A stretch of 64,000 bases of DNA from a virus. Where the stretch lies: the IMG/VR virus record IMGVR_UViG_3300048837_000984, positions 62,001 through 126,000 of that record, one strand, 5' to 3'. A program made the position numbers and the translations under genes. Positions 21,223-28,924 of the stretch are shown piece after piece. Positions within the stretch are counted from its first letter, which is position 1. The number at the start of each line of letters is the position of its first letter. The notes beneath the pieces are model-generated. The model was not told where the DNA came from. It searched no databases and saw only the letters and a list, made by a program, of their open reading frames with translations.

Positions 21223-21844
21223 CTTTAGTCCTCCTAGCCAGGGTTAGCAGTGCCCGCGATAGAGCAGCATCGGCATCCTGCCTGGTGTAGTAATCCTTTG
21301 AATAGACAGCCGCTTCGAAGAAGCCGTCTAGCTCGCGCCAGACTCGCATAGGAAGGTCATTTGGATCCACCGGTTCCTCACCGATCTGTGAGTTGTAGAC
21401 ACACCGCCACCAGGTGAAGATGGTGGCCAAGGCGTCATCGGTTGTATTGCTGCCGTCCTCAGTGTAAGCTTCGGCAGATCTGTCTGTCACCACAACCCGC
21501 TTGACTGGCTGCTTGTGCGCCATCCATGGCAAATACTCCAGTAAAACATCCAACGGCGCGTGGACCTCCTCAATAAAGCCTTTCCTGAACACCAGCCGCT
21601 CAGGTACAAACCTCCGACTTGGCGCGCATTCCGCGACGATCGCCAGGACTTCCCCGTACTGGGGGACAGTAAGCCTTGTTTTTAGCAATTGCCCAGAGCC
21701 ATCTGTCTCGATTGTGTCCTCGAGACGGATGATCTCGGCACGGGCTGTAAAGCCATTCTCTTCCAGCCAATCAGAGTAAACCAGGCGATGAACGTCATCG
21801 TCAGGCTCTTCGAGGATCTTTTCCAGAAAACCTTCATGGTTCAT
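21209..21844 (-). CDS. TIGR02996 (repeat-companion) domain protein
   Basis: 211 aa, ATG. The first 45 residues are the canonical domain: FLEKILEEPDDDVHRLVYSDWLEENG followed by RAEIIRLE. In Gemmata-type planctomycetes this domain heads hundreds of proteins, often before leucine-rich repeats; here it is followed by RLVFRKGFIEEV and VKRVVVTDRSAE, a degenerate LRR-like stretch. The best single marker of a planctomycete host in the window. Confidence 0.85.
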   Translation of the reverse strand: MNHEGFLEKILEEPDDDVHRLVYSDWLEENGFTARAEIIRLEDTIETDGSGQLLKTRLTVPQYGEVLAIVAECAPSRRFVPERLVFRKGFIEEVHAPLDVLLEYLPWMAHKQPVKRVVVTDRSAEAYTEDGSNTTDDALATIFTWWRCVYNSQIGEEPVDPNDLPMRVWRELDGFFEAAVYSKDYYTRQDADAALSRALLTLARRTKVDDV

Positions 21845-21847
21845 TCT

Positions 21848-22510
21848 TTACACCAGTCCGGCTGCCAGGTCGACAGCCCAGCAGCCTTGATAATGAGGTC
21901 CCGCTGACCGTAAATGGGCGAGAGCCGGGGGGAGTTGGCGTCCCGTACGGTTACACGCTTTGCACGGCTCGACTGTGTACCCGTGAGATGTCTGTGTCCT
22001 GCTTGTCAAAGCTCCTTTGCACTTCTTGCACTCAACCTCTGACAGTCCGGCCTCTTCTAGCGCATCCGACATGATCAACAACCGCTCTCGGTCCAGAAAC
22101 CCGTATTTATTGCGATTGTCGAAAGCTGCCTGAGCCAGACTGACCACTTGCCCAGTCAGAGCCTCTGGAGGCAAAACAACCGGATCCGATGGGTCGATGA
22201 AAATGTCTCGAAGGATCTGGGGTTGATTTTCTCTTTGTGGCTCTGTGTTGTGGATACGAATCGCCTCGTACAGCGTTTCGAGCACATCGTGGAGCTGCGT
22301 GTAACTGAATAAGTGCCCCTTCCAGTGCTTGCCGCGACCGTGTACGTTCCAGAAGTTGAACTCGATCGCGTTTATCGCCAGCCGCAGCTTCCGGTCGCTG
22401 GGCCGCTGCACCTTCAACGCTTCGTGTCCCGCCGGGTACGCATTACGTCGCGTCAGCAGGTCCAGCATCGCCACCGGGTCTGTGCCGACGCTCCATTCCG
22501 CTTCTGTCAC
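21848..22510 (-). CDS. Gemmata-type family protein with zinc finger
   Basis: 220 aa, GTG overlapping the previous stop (GTGA) after GAGGTGAGG. MTEAEWSVGTDPVAMLDLL, SDRKLRL, LRDIFIDPSDPVVLP, LAQAAFDNR, LLIMSDALEEAGL, CKKC/CKACNRTG, AHLRSAGPHYQGCWAVDL. Confidence 0.82.
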   Translation of the reverse strand: MTEAEWSVGTDPVAMLDLLTRRNAYPAGHEALKVQRPSDRKLRLAINAIEFNFWNVHGRGKHWKGHLFSYTQLHDVLETLYEAIRIHNTEPQRENQPQILRDIFIDPSDPVVLPPEALTGQVVSLAQAAFDNRNKYGFLDRERLLIMSDALEEAGLSEVECKKCKGALTSRTQTSHGYTVEPCKACNRTGRQLPPALAHLRSAGPHYQGCWAVDLAAGLV

Positions 22511-22722
22511 CCCCTCACCTCCTGCCTCCCTGTCCCACGGCATTCCCAGCATGGCACAAGCTCAACTGTTGGGCACCCGTTCCACCAGTCAGCCTTGCCT
22601 CCTGTCTCGTCACAGCCAAAGATAAAGCACCGGCAGACGTACCGCACCTTTCGCCCCAGGCAGTGGGGGCAGTCCAGGCGACTTCGCTCCGGTGCCGGGC
22701 TGTTGGCTTTTGGCTTGTCCAC
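22507..22722 (-). CDS. Free-standing DnaJ-like zinc-finger protein
   Basis: 71 aa, GTG after GGAGGTGAGCC. CPHCLGRKVRYVCRC, then GC and CWECRGTG: a compact four-pair zinc module with almost nothing else, ending QEVRG like the protein at 23662. Resembles the fingers inserted in adjacent family members. Confidence 0.7.
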   Translation of the reverse strand: MDKPKANSPAPERSRLDCPHCLGRKVRYVCRCFIFGCDETGGKADWWNGCPTVELVPCWECRGTGRQEVRG

Positions 22723-22725
22723 GGC

Positions 22726-23496
22726 TCACCTCCTCTCCGTCAGTAGGTCGATTGCCCAGCATCCCCGGTAGTGCGGCCCCTCGGATCGCAGGTGGGCGAG
22801 CAGGGGGTGCGGCAACTGCAGCCGTCCGCCACACTCATCGCACAATTTCGTCCGCGACGCAGGCACCTTCCTGTTTCCGCCAAGGCTCCCAGTGCCACCG
22901 CACCGGCAGCATGTCTCGTCGGTCGGCAACCCCGCATCAATCAGCGCGTCACTCAGCACCAGCAGCCTGTCCGGGTCTAGGGTACCGTCCTCGCAGCGTT
23001 CCTGGTACGCGGCTTCGGCGAGGGAGAGGACGAGGGGCGTGAGGACAGGGGAGGGTCCGTGCCCGGTGCCGTGGCAGGTGTCGCAGTTACGCGAGTCGGG
23101 CGGAACATCCCTTTGCTGGTAATACCGGAGGATGACCTTGCCGAAGCCCTTGCACTTCCCGCACACCTCCCCCACCGGCAGCGTGACCGGGCGGAAGGGG
23201 TTGCCGAGCACCTCACGGACAGCATCAGCGACCGTGCCCGCGTCTGTGTCCAGGGCGAAGTGGTAGTCGTCGTAATCGCCCTTGCTGCCTTCCCACTGGA
23301 CGTTGGCCGTCAGCCTGCGTCCGCCAGGAGAACTGGTCCACCGAATCCCGCGAATATTGGTAAAGTCCTCGTTGCGCAGCATTGCGTACCCGACCAGCAG
23401 CAATTTCCGTTCGCTGGGCTTGTACTGAGGTGTGTGAACGACGAAAGACATCATCGCCACCGGGTCCGTACTCGCCAGCCATTCCTGCTCTGTCAC
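22726..23496 (-). CDS. Gemmata-type family protein with two zinc fingers
   Basis: 256 aa, GTG after GGAGGTGAGATT. MTEQEWLASTDPVAMMSFV, SERKLLLVGYAM, VLGNPFRPVTLP, CGKCKGFG/CDTCHGTG, LAEAAYQERCEDGTLDPDRL, a second finger CCRCGGTG/CDECGG, AHLRSEGPHYRGCWAIDLL. About 100 and 70 bases are essentially identical to parts of the gene at 19155. Confidence 0.84.
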   Translation of the reverse strand: MTEQEWLASTDPVAMMSFVVHTPQYKPSERKLLLVGYAMLRNEDFTNIRGIRWTSSPGGRRLTANVQWEGSKGDYDDYHFALDTDAGTVADAVREVLGNPFRPVTLPVGEVCGKCKGFGKVILRYYQQRDVPPDSRNCDTCHGTGHGPSPVLTPLVLSLAEAAYQERCEDGTLDPDRLLVLSDALIDAGLPTDETCCRCGGTGSLGGNRKVPASRTKLCDECGGRLQLPHPLLAHLRSEGPHYRGCWAIDLLTERR

Positions 23497-23500
23497 AATC

Positions 23501-23665
23501 TCACCTCCTGTCCCCTGGTGTAGTCCAGTCGTGCAGCCACTCACCGAAAGAATCCACAGAGCGAATGGTTCCGAACAAGCTGATAAAGCGGCACACCTGC
23601 ATTACCGGGTGGGCAATCAGGTTGTGTATTGCCCACCAAAATTCTCGATGCAGAAATTCCGTCAC
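23501..23665 (-). CDS. Conserved small phage-type protein (WWAxHNxxAHP motif)
   Basis: 54 aa, GTG overlapping the previous stop (GTGA). FWWAIHNLIAHPVMQVC and FGEWLHDWTTP match a small protein I know from many phages and actinobacterial/planctomycete genomes; function unknown. Confidence 0.7.
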   Translation of the reverse strand: MTEFLHREFWWAIHNLIAHPVMQVCRFISLFGTIRSVDSFGEWLHDWTTPGDRR

Positions 23666-24114
23666 CCCCTCACCTCCTGCCTTTGTCCCTGTCCCCTCGC
23701 CCACCGGATCGCCCGGCGGGATGCGTCGTCGATGGCGTCCTGGCGGGTGTCGTAGGGATACCAGTCCCGTTTGCGAAACCACGCTGCCGGTAAGGCGTAT
23801 GGGAGTTCTAAGTGCTGGTAAGCAAACCAGGAATACTTGCCCGCCAATTCCTCTCGAATCCAGTCCGCATGTTCGTCGTCATACTCCGGCTCCCGATCCG
23901 ACAACTCCACCCGCTCCAGTGCCACCCTCCGCACCAGCCCCGGACCCACCTCCAGCCAGTCAGCCAGCGTCCCCCGCCAGACGCCGGTGATGCCCACCTC
24001 GGTGAGCCTCACGCCGTTGTCCTCGCACCAGCCCAGCCAGGCGAACCGGGCTACGGGGTCGCCCTGGTAGTGGGCGTCGAGCAGGGCGGTTTCCAGGTCG
24101 GTGGTTGGTGTCAT
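23662..24114 (-). CDS. TIGR02996-type protein, GC-rich copy
   Basis: 150 aa, ATG. LLDAHYQGDPVARFAWLGWCEDNGVRL, VWRGTLADWLEVGPGLVRRVALERVELSDREP. Much GC-richer than paralogs at 16212 and 29238, consistent with recent arrival from the host. Ends QRQEVRG. Confidence 0.82.
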   Translation of the reverse strand: MTPTTDLETALLDAHYQGDPVARFAWLGWCEDNGVRLTEVGITGVWRGTLADWLEVGPGLVRRVALERVELSDREPEYDDEHADWIREELAGKYSWFAYQHLELPYALPAAWFRKRDWYPYDTRQDAIDDASRRAIRWARGQGQRQEVRG

Positions 24115-24140
24115 CCTCTCCCCTCCCTCCCCACCGTGCC

Positions 24141-24163
24141 GGTTAGCCGGTCGCGGCTAAACC
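24141..24163. terminator. Hairpin between genes
   Basis: GGTTAGCCG, loop GTCG, CGGCTAAACC with one bulged base. Separates 24195 from 23662; no clear T-run on the coding strand. Confidence 0.4.
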
Positions 24164-24194
24164 TCCCGCGACACCCGGCGCGGCGGGGGTGGTT

Positions 24195-25022
24195 TCACTG
24201 GCCTTGTTTCTTTGCCGCCTCAAGTATCACGTTTAGGTCTGCGGCACTGATCTCCTGAGACGACGGACGCAGGGCCAGAGGCAGCCCCTCCCCGTACAAC
24301 TCTGCCCACCTCGCCAACGCCGCATCGACCATCTCGCCGAGCGAGGCGGGACTGTCCTCGGTGCCGATGCCGACGTGGTTCGGCTTGTCGCTGTCAATCG
24401 GCTTGTTCCACACGACCACCACTTCCCGCTTGTTCGTCGCCGGGTGGCAGATGTCGATCAACTCCAGCATCTCGGCGTCCTGGCAGCCTTCGACGCTGAC
24501 GACTGCCGTGCGGAATCCTTCGCGCTGCTGCACCCACGCCCGCAGCCGGGACAGGGCGGATTCCTCGGACTGCTCGCGGAGTCGGGCGTTCTCGGCACGC
24601 AGGCGGTCCAGTTCCGCCTTCATCCCCTCGAACGCGCCCCATGCGTACCCGCACAGCCACACGTCATGCGGGCAGTGTTCCGGCTCTGCCGATTCCGGCA
24701 AGCCGTCCTTCGCGGCCTGATAGCCCGCGTTGAATTCATCGATCTCCTCAGCGTACTCACGACGAGACTGGGCAAGTTCTGCCTCTACCGCCTGGCACCG
24801 CCTGATCCAGTACGGCAGGGCTTCGCGGGACTCACAGATAAAGCAGGCGTTGTAAACCATCTGCTCGACGGAATGCTCTTTGCAATCCATGTTGGCGATG
24901 ATTGGTCCGTAGCCCCGTTCGTCTTCCGGCTCTCGGACTGAGTACCCGCTGACGGATTCCCACGGTCCCGGCGTTGCCGCATTGCACAACTCCAGGTCCT
25001 TCTCGGTGTCTCGCTCGCTCAT
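24195..25022 (-). CDS. Hypothetical protein with RMF-like motif and coiled coil
   Basis: 275 aa, ATG. N-terminal 75 residues (CNAATPGPWE...ESREALPYWIRRCQ) match a domain common in phage proteins. Residues about 97-130 read FNAGYQAAKDG, CPH, WLCGYAWGAFEGM, the RMF-like pattern also at 16654. A coiled coil follows (ELDRLRAENARLREQ). The C-terminus shares GEMVDAALARW with the protein at 26771. GC-rich. Confidence 0.65.
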   Translation of the reverse strand: MSERDTEKDLELCNAATPGPWESVSGYSVREPEDERGYGPIIANMDCKEHSVEQMVYNACFICESREALPYWIRRCQAVEAELAQSRREYAEEIDEFNAGYQAAKDGLPESAEPEHCPHDVWLCGYAWGAFEGMKAELDRLRAENARLREQSEESALSRLRAWVQQREGFRTAVVSVEGCQDAEMLELIDICHPATNKREVVVVWNKPIDSDKPNHVGIGTEDSPASLGEMVDAALARWAELYGEGLPLALRPSSQEISAADLNVILEAAKKQGQ

Positions 25023-25477
25023 CCCTGTGTCTCCTCCGTGTAAATCGCCTTGATGTTGTCGAGGGCGACTTCGGCAGTGTCGAATGGGCTCGCACCAAGG
25101 AAAACATTCACGCCGTTAGCAGAGCGTGTCACAAAGTGGAACGTGCCGTGAATAACGCCACCGTTGTTCTGGACCAGTTCCACCTTCGTCCCGATCGCCG
25201 TCTTCAGGATCAGGTCTTCCTTGCTGACCTCCACTCGCCTGGGTGGCCGGTGGAGGAGGAGAATCGTGACTGAACTGCGACCAGTAGTGACCGCATCGAT
25301 GGGTCTGTTGAGATTTGCGCCGGTGTCGAAAATAATTGAGTTGAACCAGAGGCAGTCTACCACGCCCTCGTCAATCTCCTTGTAGCCGCTGGGCCAGACC
25401 CGGGTAATCCGGACCGTGTCACCCTTGAGGACCTCATTCGGTGCAATAGGCTTGCCGCCGTTACATGCGTCAGTCAT
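25019..25477 (-). CDS. SH3-like hypothetical protein
   Basis: 152 aa. ATG at 25477 after AAGGATGAAGAC. VLKGDTVRITRVWPSGYKEI, SVTILLLHRPPRRVEVSKEDLILKTAIGTKVEL and FDTAEVALDNIKAIY parallel the gene at 25853 (DKIQVTNTYFDG, KIILLHRAKKRREITKEELI). A paralog pair in tandem, with a third copy at 20158. Confidence 0.7.
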   Translation of the reverse strand: MTDACNGGKPIAPNEVLKGDTVRITRVWPSGYKEIDEGVVDCLWFNSIIFDTGANLNRPIDAVTTGRSSVTILLLHRPPRRVEVSKEDLILKTAIGTKVELVQNNGGVIHGTFHFVTRSANGVNVFLGASPFDTAEVALDNIKAIYTEETQG

Positions 25478-25856
25478 TGTCTTCATCCTTAGAAGGGGTT
25501 TCGAACAGGAAAACAGTGTCCTGGTTAGGGGCTGAAAGCATCCACTCAGCCAACTCGCTATCCGCGACAAAGAGACGTAAGACCACCTCGTCGGTGAGAC
25601 GCCATTCCAGAGCCACCTCGGCAGAGGGTTCCCAGAAATAGATGTCGTCAGGGTACCGCATCTTCTGAAGTCGCGGGAGGAGAGTCCGAACCAGGTCCTT
25701 CTGGAACTCGGTAAAGTCACCCTGCGAATCCAGGTCGGCGATCGTCGTCAAGATGGTCCCCCACCTCACGTCCTGCTCGCCGACCTGGAGTTGCTCGATC
25801 GTCTTATGTATTCGCCCGGGACGCATAAAGCGTAGGCCCTCAAAAAGTACTATCAC
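25470..25856 (-). CDS. Hypothetical protein
   Basis: 128 aa from the GTG that overlaps the previous stop (GTGA); an ATG ten codons in has a GAGGG site 10 bases away and is an alternative start. Helical N-terminal half, beta-rich C-terminal half, acidic tail. No family recognised. Confidence 0.62.
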   Translation of the reverse strand: MIVLFEGLRFMRPGRIHKTIEQLQVGEQDVRWGTILTTIADLDSQGDFTEFQKDLVRTLLPRLQKMRYPDDIYFWEPSAEVALEWRLTDEVVLRLFVADSELAEWMLSAPNQDTVFLFETPSKDEDND

Positions 25857-26263
25857 TCTTCAATCCAGAGCTTCTCGACATCGTCCAGGGAACACTCCGT
25901 TAATGATGCAAAATCGAACATCCAGGACTTGCTGCTGCGCCAGACAATGCCGAAGATCCCGGTAATGTCGACCGTTTTGTCCTTGAACCGAACGACCAGG
26001 GTAGCCCCCGACTGGACGTTGTAGATCAGCTCCTCTTTCGTGATCTCGCGTCGCTTCTTTGCCCGGTGGAGGAGGATAATCTTCGTACCAGAATCAACCG
26101 GGACCCATTGCTTCTGGTAGCTGTACTTGAGCCAGACGCCCCCGGGCCTGACGCCGACCAAAGTACCGGTCTCGGTCCTTGTGTACTCCCCGTCGAAGTA
26201 TGTGTTGGTGACCTGGATCTTGTCGTTGACCTGAAGCTCTCCGACCTTGACTTCCTTACTCAT
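25853..26263 (-). CDS. SH3-like hypothetical protein
   Basis: 136 aa, ATG six bases after AAGGAG. Begins KVGELQVNDKIQVTNTYFDGEYTR; see the paralogs at 25019 and 20158 for the shared order of motifs. Likely a small beta-barrel; function unknown. Confidence 0.7.
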   Translation of the reverse strand: MSKEVKVGELQVNDKIQVTNTYFDGEYTRTETGTLVGVRPGGVWLKYSYQKQWVPVDSGTKIILLHRAKKRREITKEELIYNVQSGATLVVRFKDKTVDITGIFGIVWRSSKSWMFDFASLTECSLDDVEKLWIEE

Positions 26264-26283
26264 TGCCGTCTCCTTGTGGTGGT

Positions 26284-26490
26284 TTACGAGCTGAAACGCA
26301 ACGCCACAGTCTGCTTCCGGAGTCGCCGATGTCTTACGGCTTCCTCTCCATTAAACTTGAACCGGCACCGCATCCCGTACACCGCCGCATACGACAGAAA
26401 CTGACCGGGAGCCTCTCGCTGAAGACGCTGGTTTCGCTTCAGCGCCTTTCTTGCCTTGAGGAGTTCCTCATCACTCTTCTTTTTAGCCAT
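26284..26490 (-). CDS. Small basic protein
   Basis: 68 aa, ATG overlapping the previous stop by one base (TGATG). Lys/Arg-rich helices at both ends; probably nucleic-acid or ribosome associated, but no family recognised. Confidence 0.6.
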   Translation of the reverse strand: MAKKKSDEELLKARKALKRNQRLQREAPGQFLSYAAVYGMRCRFKFNGEEAVRHRRLRKQTVALRFSS

Positions 26491-26744
26491 CAGACAGCCT
26501 CGTGACCCTGGTCGTTGTTCGCGCGGATTGCGTCGGCGATCTCTTTCTGGTTGTTATCCCAGTACTCACTGGCAGCTAAGAGATCATCGAACGTGAGAAA
26601 CGGAAAATAGTCTGGACCCATGACGTCTGTGAAATACACGTCATGGGTCCACAGCTCTGCCAGTTGCCACACGGCAACCCGGGTATCCCGGATACAGGCT
26701 TCCCCGCCCATCACTCCAGGAGTCTTCTTGATTAGACTACTCAT
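26490..26744 (-). CDS. DUF433 domain protein (VapB45-like antitoxin family)
   Basis: 84 aa. ATG at 26744 after AAGGG. PGVMGGEACIRDTRVAVWQLAELW, then FPFLTFDDLLAASEYWDNNQKEI, is the DUF433 signature (GGxPxIxGTRIxV). These proteins usually pair with a PIN/DUF5615 toxin, which I do not see next to it; it could be an orphan antitoxin countering a host toxin. Confidence 0.75.
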   Translation of the reverse strand: MSSLIKKTPGVMGGEACIRDTRVAVWQLAELWTHDVYFTDVMGPDYFPFLTFDDLLAASEYWDNNQKEIADAIRANNDQGHEAV

Positions 26745-26770
26745 CCTAACCCTTCCACTTCTTTTAGCTG

Positions 26771-27142
26771 TCAAGCGGTACCCGGATACCGTTGCTCCCA
26801 CTCCCGCAACGCCGCGTCGACCAGCTGACCGAACGTCGGCGGGTTCTCCGGGGAACCCACAACCGTGATGTTCTCGTCTTCAGCGTCCAGGCCCACAAAG
26901 ATGCTCAAGACCCGGTTATTGGCATCCGTGCCGATGATGTGGAGGAGCTGGTCGTCCAGGCTGTAGTAGCGACCGCTCTGGGCACTCTTCCACTCCCGCA
27001 GGCGAGCGTGGGCTGTAACCTCGAGTCGGTCTTGCAGATGTTGCTTGAGCCAGTAAGACAGAGCCTCAGCCATGAAGTCGAAGGCGTCGTTCTTCTCTTC
27101 GAACGTACCCAGCTTGTCCAGGTCTTCCTGTGCATTACGCAT
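26771..27142 (-). CDS. Hypothetical protein
   Basis: 123 aa, ATG overlapping the previous stop (TAATG). C-terminal PPTFGQLVDAALREWEQRYPG matches the end of the protein at 24195. N-terminal helical region FDFMAEALSYWLKQHL. Function unknown. Confidence 0.65.
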   Translation of the reverse strand: MRNAQEDLDKLGTFEEKNDAFDFMAEALSYWLKQHLQDRLEVTAHARLREWKSAQSGRYYSLDDQLLHIIGTDANNRVLSIFVGLDAEDENITVVGSPENPPTFGQLVDAALREWEQRYPGTA

Positions 27143-27702
27143 TACTCAGTCTCTTTAGGTTTGATAGGTGGCTGAAGCCTACATGGCTCCAGCTTTTCAC
27201 CTAGAAGAAATCGCTTTGTACGGTCGACCGCCCAGTGCCAACAGGCGTGAGCCAGCGCGTCCTGGGGGCTTGGGATCGAGGTTTCCGTGCCCGAGCTGGC
27301 ACGGATTTGCGCTGAATCGTCACCGGCGTAAAAGGTTTCCAACCGCCAGTTTGGCAGGAACTGCAGTACCTCGAGCGGCACTTCGGAATCGTCGTCTTCT
27401 ATGTCGTCGGCAGTGAAACTCCACCAGTAGCCGCGATAGGTGAGACGATCTTCAATGTACAGAGAGTCTTCATCCACAACACCTAGGACAACCGCATCCA
27501 TATGGTTGGCTAGCCAGTCCTCTATCGGGAACTCTAGCCGGTTGTGGGTCATTGTCAGCCAGGTCTGTAGCTGGTTGATCTGGTCTACCTGGTCAGGATA
27601 GTTCTCAACCAGGTAGTCATGGAAAACCGCAATGGTGGCCTGGGTGTCTTTCCGTGCTAGCAGAGACTCGACGAACGAGACCACCAGTGGGTCATCTTTC
27701 AT
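27142..27702 (-). CDS. Hypothetical protein, paralog of 12996 and 27966
   Basis: 186 aa, ATG. DPLVVSFVESLLARKDTQATIAVFHDYLVENYP opens it; VPLEVLQFLPNWRLETF and DALAHACWHWAVDRTKRFLLG close the shared part, followed by a Pro/Lys tail. TIGR02996-related by pattern. Confidence 0.75.
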   Translation of the reverse strand: MKDDPLVVSFVESLLARKDTQATIAVFHDYLVENYPDQVDQINQLQTWLTMTHNRLEFPIEDWLANHMDAVVLGVVDEDSLYIEDRLTYRGYWWSFTADDIEDDDSEVPLEVLQFLPNWRLETFYAGDDSAQIRASSGTETSIPSPQDALAHACWHWAVDRTKRFLLGEKLEPCRLQPPIKPKETE

Positions 27703-27941
27703 ACGTAGTCCTCTGGTTTGGCCAACCTGGCTGAGACAGTCCGGCCGTTACGGTTGTCGATAACCAGCAACGCGATTCGCAGGATTTTTGCGCCCGTGAG
27801 TGTCGAATTTACCCACCGGGCGACACGTCGGATGGCGACAGTCATCCCGTCAGGACAGCCAAACACGTTCAAGGACAGACTTTTCTTCATTTCCTCGTGC
27901 AGGTAAAGAATCTCAGCCCGCAGGTGGGTATTACATTTCAT
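27699..27941 (-). CDS. Hypothetical protein
   Basis: 80 aa, ATG after AGAAAGGAA. RAEILYLHEEMKKSLSL and VTVAIRRVARWV-like helices. No family recognised; stop overlaps the next start. Confidence 0.6.
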   Translation of the reverse strand: MKCNTHLRAEILYLHEEMKKSLSLNVFGCPDGMTVAIRRVARWVNSTLTGAKILRIALLVIDNRNGRTVSARLAKPEDYV

Positions 27942-27965
27942 ACTGGGTTCCTTTCTGCAGAGTGA

Positions 27966-28487
27966 TCAGTCTTCGATCTCGAAAAACTCCCTGAAACTGT
28001 GAACCGCCCAATGCCAGCACGCCTTGTTCAGGTCTTTCAGTGCCAACGCAAGCGAGTACGGATACGGTGGCTCAGCCTTAAAGTAAGATCCGCTGAAATT
28101 GGAAAGGTCTCGCAGCTGCCAACCCACGAGGAAATTCAGGATCTTCAGGGGAACGTGCGACCGGTCGTCTTCGAGTGACGGGTCTAGAAAGCTCCACCAG
28201 CCGGCACCGTAAGGAATCCGGTCCGTAATAACTAGCGTTTTCTCTGACAGGCCCGCATAAAGCACCACAGCTTCCTTGTGGAAGTTCAGCCACTCCTCCA
28301 AGGTAAAGAGCTTCTGTTCGTCTCGCTTGCTCAACAGATAGGGCACGCTCTCCAGGAACAGTGCCTGGCTTACAGCCTTTGGGTAGTTCTCCAGCAAGTA
28401 GTCGCGAAAGATGGCTGCAGTTGTCAGGGTCTCTTTGTGGGCGATAAGGTCGTCTACGAAAGCCTTAACCACGGGGTCATGACTCAA
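27966..28487 (-). CDS. Hypothetical protein, paralog of 12996 and 27142
   Basis: 173 aa. TTG at 28487 chosen: it gives MSHDPVVKAFVDDLIAHKET, aligning with both paralogs, follows GGGAG, and sits just past the neighbour's coding end; an ATG nine codons upstream would break the alignment. Ends ACWHWAVHSFREFFEIED. Confidence 0.74.
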   Translation of the reverse strand: MSHDPVVKAFVDDLIAHKETLTTAAIFRDYLLENYPKAVSQALFLESVPYLLSKRDEQKLFTLEEWLNFHKEAVVLYAGLSEKTLVITDRIPYGAGWWSFLDPSLEDDRSHVPLKILNFLVGWQLRDLSNFSGSYFKAEPPYPYSLALALKDLNKACWHWAVHSFREFFEIED

Positions 28488-28924
28488 GCTTCTTCTCCCA
28501 TTCTTCCAGGGCATCGCCCACCAAATGAGTCAAAGCCTCCACAGGGTTGTCTGAAGCGCCCAGGGAAGGACCCCGGACGATAACATCGTTCTGCTTGTCG
28601 TAGAGCTCCAGAAGTGCGTAACCGGTAGTGGTAGCGTCTGACAGGCAAAAGCCTCCCGCGGCATTGTCATGCTTCCAGGCGGCTAATCGCAGGACCGGGC
28701 TTTGACCCGCTGCGTCAGCCAGATCCGCATTCAGCTTTACCAGGCGCCAGTTGTCCTTGCGGAGCTCGTCGATTCGGGCTCGAAGCTCTTCGTTCAGTTC
28801 GGTTAGACAAAGGTAGCGGTTCTCAACCCAGGAGTCGACCCAGCGCAGAATCCCACCAGCCAGCCAGCCCGATGGCCAGGGCCATAGCTGCCGTGGCCAG
28901 CAACATGTAAACGATATCCATCAT
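28477..28924 (-). pseudogene. Membrane-anchored protein split by a frameshift at a 4-base repeat
   Basis: Starting at ATG 28924, the frame encodes a transmembrane helix (MLLATAAMALAIGLAG) then stops early. The frame that continues to TGA at 28477 (ENRYLCLTELNEELRARIDELRK ... DALEEWEKKLES) has no start codon. The two join perfectly, as GLAGGILRWV, if one GGCT unit is removed from the tetranucleotide repeat at 28856-28869. Either phase-variable OFF, decayed, or a sequence error. Confidence 0.65.
28856..28869. repeat. Tetranucleotide repeat (CCAG)3 at a frameshift
   Basis: CCAGCCAGCCAGCC; a change of one unit would restore the reading frame of the surrounding gene. Confidence 0.7.
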
